21,686 nt of DNA from Methanomassiliicoccus sp. UBA6 (GTDB taxonomy: Archaea; Thermoplasmatota; Thermoplasmata; Methanomassiliicoccales; Methanomassiliicoccaceae): the NCBI GenBank assembly GCA_002508545.1, contig DAVH01000027.1, positions 1 to 21,686 on the forward strand. Reading direction: 5' to 3'. The stretch's first letter is position 1, and each line of letters begins with the position of its first letter. Below the pieces are notes generated by a model that worked only from the letters and a program-made list of their open reading frames with translations, made no database searches and was not told where the DNA came from. The translations under genes were made by a program, and so were the position numbers. Of this stretch, positions 15,798-21,686 are shown piece by piece.

Positions 15798-15855
15798 TTC
15801 TCCCCTGCTCTCAATATGATTATATTTATTTATATGTAAAGTTAATATTTTACAT
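15798..15855 (-). promoter_or_regulatory. Helicase promoter with TATA element, inverted-repeat operator and ribosome site
   Basis: On the minus strand a TATA-rich run (ACATATAAATAAATATA, within 15822-15838) precedes AGGGGAGA (about 15805-15798) and CTG 15795. Upstream is the perfect inverted repeat ATGTAAA (15834-15840) and TTTACAT (15849-15855), spacer 8, overlapping the TATA edge. It is a good repressor-site candidate, though no cognate regulator is visible in the window. Confidence 0.55.
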
Positions 15856-16165
15856 CGAGATAGTAAAAGTAGTCCCATCAAGCAACGAGATAATCTTCTC
15901 CCATCGGCATTTATGTTGCCTGGTCTCTGCCAGGGAAGTAATGCATCAACGAACATAACCAGGATTCAGGGATTCATCCAGCCAAAAAGTCAATTTATGG
16001 CCCAGGGCTTACAAGTTACATTACCTTTACCAAGGGACTTTGTAGAAATCGTCCTCGCTCGCCATGATAATAAGGGAGTAAGCGCGGCTAGTGCATCCTA
16101 ATTACGAAAGGCGTTCTGTCGATAACAATTGTTATAAAATCATAGAATAAAAAACGCAAAATTCT
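15856..16165. other. Intergenic stretch, no gene firmly supported
   Basis: Between the helicase promoter and the mod-tail relic there is one plus-strand frame of 62 codons (15913-16101) whose second half (LPLPRDFVEIVLARHDNKG) looks somewhat protein-like, but it has no ribosome site and no family I recognise. It could be a gene remnant. Nothing else stands out. Confidence 0.3.
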
Positions 16166-16212
16166 CAGATCGTAGACCTTCAGCACCTCGTCCCTGTCGT
16201 GGTTATCACCTT
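16166..16212 (-). repeat. Relic duplicate of the mod 3' end
   Basis: Twenty-four bases at 16171-16194 are identical to 17548-17571, inside the last codons of mod, and similarity with scattered mismatches and one gap continues to about 16212. Read on the minus strand it encodes DEVLKVYD preceded by a degraded KVI, as in the genuine mod tail KVINHYGDEVLKVYD. It begins about 15 bases beyond the X stop codon. It is therefore a fragment of a second mod allele or of a duplicated mod end. Confidence 0.75.
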
Positions 16213-16227
16213 TAGAGATTGGAATTC

Positions 16228-16782
16228 TTATCTGGCGCCTGCAAGCAGGGATTTGACGGTGGGCCGATTCTTACGTTTCCTTCGTTCACCTGTGGGGTTT
16301 TGATAAAATGATCGAAAGTAGCGTGTGATTATCCGGTTATCGAGGGTGCGCTTCTCACCCTCTAGAAATCGATACGATCCTCCCGCATTCTCAGTTATTT
16401 CTCTCTCGATCTCGATGGTGTAGGGAGAGTACGGTCCGAACTTGATGAATCGCTTTTCGCTTTTTCTTTTAAAGTACAGCGACCCACGCATATCCCTGAG
16501 TTCGTATGCCAGAATCGCATAGTCGAAGTCCATACTGGATAACAGCGATGGGCTATGGAGGCCTTCTGCGGTTCTCATCTTGTAACTCAACCTTTCCAAC
16601 AGCGCGATCATTTTTAACGCCGGAACCCTGCCCAGTGTCAGCTTGTCGAGGTAGTCGTAATCGTGGAACTGGGCAGCATCTAACACGCCGATGCACAGCC
16701 CGTCGTACACTCTCGCATCGGCCTTTTTACATGCTGATGCGTAATCCAGTCTCAATATGGGAAAGGCAGAGGGCCCCCTCAC
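16228..16782 (-). CDS. C-terminal segment of gene X, unknown function, after an in-frame amber codon
   Basis: This frame encodes a well-formed protein region with helix-rich segments (VPALKMIALLERLSYKM), LYFKRKSEKRFIKFGPYSPYTI, and a basic C-terminus GERRKRKNRP that may touch nucleic acid. The only start is GTG 16782, without ribosome site, and coding character continues upstream of it (KIDLPQSSK) until a TAG at 16812-16810 that ends the previous segment in the same frame. The simplest reading is that this is the 3' part of gene X interrupted by one amber codon. Alternatives are an independent gene with a poor start or a pseudogene. I do not recognise the family. Confidence 0.55.
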   Translation of the reverse strand: MRGPSAFPILRLDYASACKKADARVYDGLCIGVLDAAQFHDYDYLDKLTLGRVPALKMIALLERLSYKMRTAEGLHSPSLLSSMDFDYAILAYELRDMRGSLYFKRKSEKRFIKFGPYSPYTIEIEREITENAGGSYRFLEGEKRTLDNRIITRYFRSFYQNPTGERRKRKNRPTVKSLLAGAR

Positions 16783-16809
16783 CTTGGAACTCTGAGGTAG
16801 GTCGATCTT

Positions 16810-17256
16810 CTAAGAGGGGGCATCTTTCACCCATTCAGGGTCGTAGCTTTCAAATCCGATCTGAACGAAGTAGGCGTGTGGGTTGGACGTTACGTCCATG
16901 ACGGGTTTCTTGTGGCGAATGTCCTCCGAGGACACTAGAATGTACGGAATGATCTCCTTGCCCGTCAACTTTTTAAGTATTATCTCCCTGTGCCAATATT
17001 CCCTTACAAGGCTGTCCAGGTTGTTCACTCCATTGAGCATCTCAACGACACAGAAATTTCCGTTCGAGTCCAAGAGGAGCGAATCTAACTCAAGATAGTC
17101 CACATCGCCGCATCCTATGTGGATGTCCCCGTTCTTATAGATGAATCCCATGATGCCAGGCTCGAGAGAAGTGGTTTCAGTTATCCTACTCCCCTTCTGC
17201 AGGATTGCCTTGATATCGTCATTGTGTTCGATGAGGTCGAGGAGCGCTTCGTACAC
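16810..17256 (-). CDS. Middle segment of gene X, degenerate PD-(D/E)XK-like region (tentative)
   Basis: The GTG at 17256 is only the first start codon; the frame is coding-like back to about 17353, giving a run through EKEQLVSKKHSTRKIGEGHL. The region GHLYESCVYEAL, then YLELDSLLLDSNGNFCVVEML, then EYWHREIILKKLTGKEIIPYI has the helix-strand-strand-helix spacing of PD-(D/E)XK nuclease folds: an early Glu, a Glu-Leu-Asp and a Val-Val-Glu. The final Lys of the E-x-K motif is Leu, so it may bind but not cut DNA. The fold is inference. It ends at TAG 16812-16810 in frame with the next segment. Belongs to gene X, following mod. Confidence 0.55.
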   Translation of the reverse strand: MYEALLDLIEHNDDIKAILQKGSRITETTSLEPGIMGFIYKNGDIHIGCGDVDYLELDSLLLDSNGNFCVVEMLNGVNNLDSLVREYWHREIILKKLTGKEIIPYILVSSEDIRHKKPVMDVTSNPHAYFVQIGFESYDPEWVKDAPS

Positions 17257-17513
17257 GCAGCTCTCGTAAAGGTGCCCCTCGCCGATCTTCCTTGTGGAGT
17301 GCTTTTTGGAAACAAGCTGCTCCTTTTCCTTATCGGTGAGATGGCAAAACCCCTCTCAATGATGCTTTGGTCGATAGCTAGGCAACCGAGGAGTTTTGTG
17401 ACCTTCTGGTATGTGCGCGGGTCGATTATCATATTTTCAGATGCCGTTACTTCATTGGGCCTTGTTTGTGGAGCTTCCTTGCTGGTCATGTCACCGACCC
17501 GACCCAACTTCAA
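17181..17513 (-). CDS. N-terminal segment of gene X ending at a -1 shift point
   Basis: TTG 17513 overlaps the mod stop as TTGA and follows AAGGA at four bases, so this is the operon-coupled start of X. The first 56 residues (from SKEAPQTRPNE to IDQSIIERGF) are protein-like. After that the frame becomes a Ser/Arg-rich nonsense tail typical of out-of-frame translation. The switch point is GGGTTTT at 17352-17346. Stepping back one base there continues as CHLTDKEKEQLV into the middle segment. If not recoded, the product is a 110-residue truncated protein. It is either programmed -1 frameshifting, a mutation in a homopolymer, or an assembly error. Confidence 0.5.
   Translation of the reverse strand: MKLGRVGDMTSKEAPQTRPNEVTASENMIIDPRTYQKVTKLLGCLAIDQSIIERGFAISPIRKRSSLFPKSTPQGRSARGTFTRAACTKRSSTSSNTMTISRQSCRRGVG
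17346..17352 (-). promoter_or_regulatory. Putative -1 ribosomal frameshift heptamer in gene X
   Basis: Read on the minus strand as G GGT TTT in the first frame, it fits X XXY YYZ exactly. After the slip the codons are GGG TTT TGC, the frame of the middle segment. No downstream pseudoknot was identified by eye. Confidence 0.4.
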
Positions 17514-20284
17514 GAGTTCCTTGAGGTCGCAGCTTCCCTTTTAATGTCGTAGACCTTCAGCACCTCGTCCCCGTAATGGTTGATTACCTTGACCGCGATC
17601 CTGCCGCTCGAAGGCGTCGGGAACCGCCGGCTCTTGGTGCTGTAGAGGCTCTCCCAGGCGGCCTCGTCCACCTCGGCCCGCAGCGTCCTCTTCAGCGACT
17701 CGTACGGCTTGTTCGCTCCGGTGAAGTACGCGTGGCGGACGAAGAACGCTTCTCCGTTGTAGTCGGTGTCGATGAACCAGCAGGCTATGTCGTCTGTGGT
17801 CGAGGACCGTATCGCTCCGGTCGTCGGATCATAGATGTCCAAGCCCTTGAGTTCGACCTCAACTGTCCCGTCAGCGTGCTTCTTAATGACAAGATCCGGC
17901 TCCCCGAACACCATGAACAGATTGCCCGCTCCGGTCTTCTTCAAGAGCTCGTCACCCATGTTGAGCTCCGGGGCTATCTTCACCGGGATGACGGCGATCT
18001 TGCCGTAGTTCTTGATGTCCTCGGAGACGTGAGGATCGAAGGCGAAGCCGCAGACCAAGAGGATGTCGAAGCCGATGCCGTTGACCGCCTCGATGACCGC
18101 TTCCCTGACGAGCTCGGGACCGACCGTCCCAAATTGCGGTCCGATCGCAACCGCAGCACGTCTAGCCTTGCCCTCCGAGTCGGTGTAGAGGCCCTCGGCC
18201 TGGATCCACTTGCCCGCGTAGACGTCGAGCGAATCGAATACGATCTTCTCGTTCTTCTTGGTGTTATGGACGCCGGCCTTGCGCAGATTGTCGAGAATCG
18301 AGGAGATGAAGTGCTGCTCCTTGTTCGCCTCCTCCTCGGAGACAACACCATTGTTGTCCTCATCGGCCGGCAGGACGCGATGGGGGGAGAGGCTCTCCAC
18401 GGTGAACGGTCCAGTAACGCGGACCTTGTTCCTGTCCTCGTAAGGCTTGTCGTAAAGGGTCTCGGTATCGGCATGGCGGGCGATGCTTTCGTCGATCTCC
18501 TTCTGTCTCTGCCGCCGAAGGTCCCACCACTCCTTGAGCAATGGCGCGAGCTCCTTGCTCTCGCTTTCTCTCGGGATCTCCCACTCCTCGAAGGATTTTT
18601 CAGCCACATTGTTGATCTTTGCCCTAAGCTCATCAAGCTGGGGCTGCCACTTGGCGTGAATTACGTCGATCTCCTCATTGTTGGCAATGGATTTCAATGT
18701 AATGTGGGGGACCTGCTGGTACACGAATCCCTTTCTCACGTCCTGCTTAGTCGCCACTGTTGGGGCCTGGATCCCGGTGACCTCGGCCCTCTTCTTCATG
18801 CCATCTACTGAGTCGGCCAGATAGTAGTAAGGAAACCGGGCGGACATTAACCGGGTGCGGGCGAGTGCAAGGGCGACCCGGCTGGTATCGATGGTGATCC
18901 AGCGGCGGCCCCATTGTTCAGCCACGTATGCTGTTGTGCCGCTTCCACAAGTGGGGTCGAGAACCAGGTCTCCTGGATCTGTCGTCATTAGCATACAGCG
19001 TTGGGCCACCATCGGTGAGGTCTGGACAACATATTGTAATTCGGTACCAATCTGCATTGACTCCCATCGATCCGTTAGTGGTACTACAGGAAAATCATCT
19101 ACAAGGCGAATGTAGCGAAGTTTAGTCCCAGCCCTTACAATCCTTCGTGCATAAGCCAACCTAGTTAATCCCTGATTGTTTGTTTTCCATCTTTGATTAT
19201 AAAATTGCCCCTCGAAAGAATATGGGAAAATTGGATTTTCCGACTCCAATGACGTTTGTTGCATTCTCCATCCATTATTAACTATCCCGGATAACGTTTC
19301 ATCTTTTGTTATGGAACGAATTTGACCATCTTCATTTAAAACCTGATTGTACCTTTCTAAACTTGTATCGCCCGCTTGCCTTTCCAAGAATAATGGACGC
19401 CACTTGACGAGGTTTGTATTTTTAGCATACCAAATCAAATAATCAACGGTTGTTACTATTTTATCGGCGATTAACCCGCCAGTTTTTTGGAAAGATATCT
19501 GAGCTATGAAATTTTCAGCCCCAAATACCTCATCGAGCAAGCATCTCACCAAATGGACATTTTCGTCACCAATCTGAATAAATATGCTACCACTTTCACT
19601 AAGAAGTTCTCGGGAAATCACCATTCTATCTCTTAAATAAGCCAAGTATGAATGAATTCCCAGCTCCCATGTATCTCTGAATGCTTTTACCTGCTCGGGC
19701 TGCCTTGTTGTATCTTCCCCTTTACCATCTTTCACGTCCCTTTTTCTCGTGCTGACCTGCCAATTCGACCCGAACTTGATGCCATAAGGCGGGTCAATAT
19801 AGACCATCTGCACCTTGCCCTTCATTCCCTCCTTCTCGGCAAGGGATGCCATGACTAGCAGTGAGTCTCCAAGAATCATCCGATTGGACCAGTGCTGATC
19901 ATGCTGGTAAAACTGAATCCTCTTGTCGAACTCTTTCGGAAGACCGTTGAAGTCAGAGAACAGATCGAGCTGCACTGTCTTCTTCGGGCTCTTGCCGTCC
20001 TCGCTGCTCTCCTTCAGCAGGTCGTCGATGATGGCCTGCGGATGGATCTTCTCCTGGATGTAGATGGGGGTCGAGGGCACCGCGAGGTCCTTCCGGTCCT
20101 GCTCATCCTTGCCCTTCCACACCAGCTGAGGATCGAGCGACGGATCTCTTGGGTACAGCAAAGTCTTCGGTCCATCGTCCTTGACGAAGTTGCGAAGCTC
20201 TTCGGTGGGGATGTTGACCCTGGTGTCCTGGTGCTTTATCGAATCTACCTCAACCGTTTCCTTTACCTTCCTCGGCCTGGCCAT
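17510..20284 (-). CDS. mod: Type III-like DNA methyltransferase (Mod)
   Basis: A 924-residue SAM-dependent DNA amino-methyltransferase. Catalytic motif DPPY is at residues 164-167 (VYIDPPYG) and SAM-binding DPTCGSGT at 443-450, the order of beta-class N6-adenine or N4-cytosine enzymes and of Type III Mod subunits. The region between (about 180-400) is the target-recognition part and is abruptly AT-rich (see 19140-19740). A long C-terminal extension after residue 500 contains LLVCGFAFDP and ends in KVINHYGDEVLKVYD. ATG 20284 follows the ribosome site GGGAGGGATGAT and sits one base past the res stop, so the two subunits are coupled. Mod gives site specificity for both methylation and cleavage. 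The recognition sequence is not readable. Confidence 0.95.
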   Translation of the reverse strand: MARPRKVKETVEVDSIKHQDTRVNIPTEELRNFVKDDGPKTLLYPRDPSLDPQLVWKGKDEQDRKDLAVPSTPIYIQEKIHPQAIIDDLLKESSEDGKSPKKTVQLDLFSDFNGLPKEFDKRIQFYQHDQHWSNRMILGDSLLVMASLAEKEGMKGKVQMVYIDPPYGIKFGSNWQVSTRKRDVKDGKGEDTTRQPEQVKAFRDTWELGIHSYLAYLRDRMVISRELLSESGSIFIQIGDENVHLVRCLLDEVFGAENFIAQISFQKTGGLIADKIVTTVDYLIWYAKNTNLVKWRPLFLERQAGDTSLERYNQVLNEDGQIRSITKDETLSGIVNNGWRMQQTSLESENPIFPYSFEGQFYNQRWKTNNQGLTRLAYARRIVRAGTKLRYIRLVDDFPVVPLTDRWESMQIGTELQYVVQTSPMVAQRCMLMTTDPGDLVLDPTCGSGTTAYVAEQWGRRWITIDTSRVALALARTRLMSARFPYYYLADSVDGMKKRAEVTGIQAPTVATKQDVRKGFVYQQVPHITLKSIANNEEIDVIHAKWQPQLDELRAKINNVAEKSFEEWEIPRESESKELAPLLKEWWDLRRQRQKEIDESIARHADTETLYDKPYEDRNKVRVTGPFTVESLSPHRVLPADEDNNGVVSEEEANKEQHFISSILDNLRKAGVHNTKKNEKIVFDSLDVYAGKWIQAEGLYTDSEGKARRAAVAIGPQFGTVGPELVREAVIEAVNGIGFDILLVCGFAFDPHVSEDIKNYGKIAVIPVKIAPELNMGDELLKKTGAGNLFMVFGEPDLVIKKHADGTVEVELKGLDIYDPTTGAIRSSTTDDIACWFIDTDYNGEAFFVRHAYFTGANKPYESLKRTLRAEVDEAAWESLYSTKSRRFPTPSSGRIAVKVINHYGDEVLKVYDIKREAATSRNS
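17548..17594 (-). repeat. Parental copy of the mod 3' end repeated at 16166-16212
   Basis: Identical over 24 bases (17548-17571) to 16171-16194 in the same orientation, 1377 bp apart, with weaker similarity beyond. The two copies bracket gene X exactly, suggesting X arrived or was rearranged by recombination at the end of mod. Confidence 0.75.
19140..19740 (-). other. AT-rich mosaic segment inside mod (candidate exchanged target-recognition domain)
   Basis: Three 60-base rows that I counted (19201, 19261, 19441) contain about 37% G+C, against 58% in the row at 18481 in the same gene. The low-GC segment covers roughly residues 182-381, between DPPY and DPTCGSGT. Codons there are A/T-ending, unlike both flanks. 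The reading frame is intact throughout. Confidence 0.7.
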
Positions 20285-20285
20285 A

Positions 20286-21686
20286 TCATCCCTCCCTGAT
20301 CTTCGAAATGAACTCTTGAAGCTGGTTCTTAGCGTTCCACGGGTCCTTGATCTCTATGAACTCCCACCGCCCGAAACCGGCGTAGTTGTTGACCGCCGGG
20401 ATCCAATACTTGGTGGCGGTGTCAACCTTGAGCTTCTTGTCCTCCAGGTTCTGCCCGCTGACCTCGATGATGAGGTAAAGGATCTCCTCCTGCCCGTAGT
20501 TTACCATGGCGATGAAGTCCGGAAGGTACTTGTGCTCCTGCCCGTCCTTGGTGTACGGGATGTAGAACCCCAGCCCCTGGTTTTTGACGTAAGAAATGAC
20601 CTCGGGCATGGACTCGAGGGTCTGGGCCATCTTCTGCTCCCAGGAGTTAGTATCGCAGACCACGTGCGACACATGGCACTTCTCCGGCTTGGTCTCGTAC
20701 ACCGAGCGGATGGTGTCGAAGTCGACGTCCTTCGTCGAGCCCTGCGGATCGTACGGCCGGAAGATCGGCTTGATGGTCGGTGTTTTCACCTGACCGGTAA
20801 CGATCGAGCTGTAGATGCGGTCCACGGCCGTCTGCGAGAACTGGACCAGCAGCAGCATCTGCGGGAAGGTGTCGGACTTGTACTCGACATACTCGCTGAG
20901 CCACCGCCTAGTGATCTCCAGCAGCTGGGGGAACAGCCATGATTTCGGCTTGTCCTCCTCGTCGCGGAACCTCGTCTCCAGCAGCTTCTTCGCCAGGTAG
21001 AACGCCACCGAGGACTCCCTATACCTTTTCAACTCCGCGAGATCGTGCACTTCGCCCTTGCCGACGATGGGGTCGACCTCGGTCTCGGTCGGTACGTCCT
21101 TCGTTGACAGCGTCATCTTGGAGGCATGATCGAAAGTGGCGGTCAGGCGGTCCTCGCCGATGTCGTACCGGTAGCCCAGCAGCTTGGGGAACCGTATCTC
21201 GGCCGAAGCGCGATCGGGCATCGCCTTGACCCGGTGGACCTCCCGCTGCTCGCTCGGATGGGACGGTTTTCCTTTCGCAGGTATGAACGAGAACGGGACG
21301 CCGTAGACCTCGGCGTATTCAGGGACGAACATCCCGTTCTCATCGGTGGCGTAGCTCATGCGGCGCAGAGCTCGCCCGATGACCTGCTCGCATAACAGCT
21401 GCGTCCCGAACGCTCTGACCCCTAGAACATGCGTCACGGTCTGAGCGTCCCAGCCCTCGGTGAGCATGGAGACGGAGACGACGCATCTGATGTGCTCGCC
21501 CAGCTTGCCAGGCTTGCCGACGGTGTTCATCACCTCGCGGAGGATGTCCTCCGAGGTCAGCTGCTCGACGTCCCTACCAGGGAATCGAGCGCGGTACTCG
21601 TCCTTGAACTCCTCGATCTCCCTCGAGGCCATCTTCCGGAACTGGTCGCTCATCGCCCCGCCGGACTCGAGCTGCTCGCTGTCCAC
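20286..21686 (-). CDS. res: Type III-like restriction subunit Res (C-terminal part, start outside window)
   Basis: The frame is open at the window end, so the N-terminal ATPase motifs lie beyond. The visible 466 residues carry SF2 helicase motifs V and VI (MLTEGWDAQTVTHVLG, residues 74-89; QVIGRALRRM, 101-110). A C-terminal endonuclease-like region has YLPDFIAMV (PD at 389-390) followed by LIIEVSGQN (E408). The layout of helicase then PD-(D/E)XK is typical of Type III Res and related BPTD_3080-type enzymes, which translocate or switch on DNA and cut when two unmodified sites are found. The expected E-x-K is E-V-S here, so the catalytic Lys is missing or supplied by a nearby residue (K419/K420). 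The stop lies one base before mod, in one operon. Confidence 0.92.
   Translation of the reverse strand: MDSEQLESGGAMSDQFRKMASREIEEFKDEYRARFPGRDVEQLTSEDILREVMNTVGKPGKLGEHIRCVVSVSMLTEGWDAQTVTHVLGVRAFGTQLLCEQVIGRALRRMSYATDENGMFVPEYAEVYGVPFSFIPAKGKPSHPSEQREVHRVKAMPDRASAEIRFPKLLGYRYDIGEDRLTATFDHASKMTLSTKDVPTETEVDPIVGKGEVHDLAELKRYRESSVAFYLAKKLLETRFRDEEDKPKSWLFPQLLEITRRWLSEYVEYKSDTFPQMLLLVQFSQTAVDRIYSSIVTGQVKTPTIKPIFRPYDPQGSTKDVDFDTIRSVYETKPEKCHVSHVVCDTNSWEQKMAQTLESMPEVISYVKNQGLGFYIPYTKDGQEHKYLPDFIAMVNYGQEEILYLIIEVSGQNLEDKKLKVDTATKYWIPAVNNYAGFGRWEFIEIKDPWNAKNQLQEFISKIREG

Noticed and set aside
15913..16101. A 62-codon plus-strand frame in the island gap
   Set aside because: Only its second half looks protein-like, and it has no ribosome site or family match; kept only as a possible remnant in the gap description.
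17576..18811. A 411-codon plus-strand frame antisense to mod
   Set aside because: It is the shadow of the high-GC C-terminal part of mod, with no ribosome site and no protein-family character.
1..21686. CRISPR arrays, tRNA or rRNA genes and insertion sequences
   Set aside because: No regularly spaced repeats, tRNA T-loop signatures in a cloverleaf context, rRNA blocks or transposase motifs were seen by eye on either strand.

Overview
The window reads as a GC-rich euryarchaeal chromosome segment. Promoters look archaeal (TATA-like boxes about 25 bp before starts), Shine-Dalgarno sites include GATC-type forms, and gene content includes zinc-ribbon proteins, an MTH1187-type thiamine-binding protein and a REC-histidine kinase. 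Thermoplasmata, perhaps Methanomassiliicoccales, is my best guess; this is inference and no marker gene in the window settles it.

Layout. 1-1223: 3' part of an ABC ATPase and its coupled ABC-2 permease. 1349-1777: hemerythrin-like protein. 1875-3433: SatD-like protein with a C-terminal helix-turn-helix, overlapping a DUF3307 membrane protein, behind an AT-rich promoter carrying repeated ATTAGC/GCTAAT elements. 3623-4971: zinc-ribbon protein of unknown function and a SnoaL-like protein. 5334-7317: thiamine cluster with a TPP riboswitch, then thiM, a thiamine-binding protein and thiE in tight overlap. 7345-10649: small membrane protein, AHSA1/SRPBCC protein, zinc-ribbon/DUF4352 protein, SAM methyltransferase and ICMT-like membrane methyltransferase. 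10782-13197: DUF4331 protein (minus strand) and a hybrid receiver-histidine kinase (plus strand).

13504-21686 is a minus-strand defence-type island. In transcription order it holds res (cut by the window edge), mod, a mosaic gene called X here, a short relic of a mod 3' end, and then a separately promoted SF2 helicase with an N-terminal zinc ribbon. Res and mod form a Type III-like restriction-modification pair. X starts on a TTGA overlap with mod, so it belongs to the same operon.

The most unusual signals are these. (1) X is split by a -1 shift located exactly on a canonical GGG-TTT-T slippery heptamer in the right phase, and later by a single in-frame amber codon. It is either a recoded gene or a decaying one. 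(2) The middle of mod is strikingly AT-rich between two methylase motifs, as expected for a swapped target-recognition domain. (3) Three genes have conserved N-termini that can only begin at CTG codons placed behind good Shine-Dalgarno sites; for two of them promoter position agrees. (4) A TPP riboswitch abuts the thiM ribosome site in what appears to be an archaeon. No tRNA, rRNA, CRISPR array or intact insertion sequence was seen.
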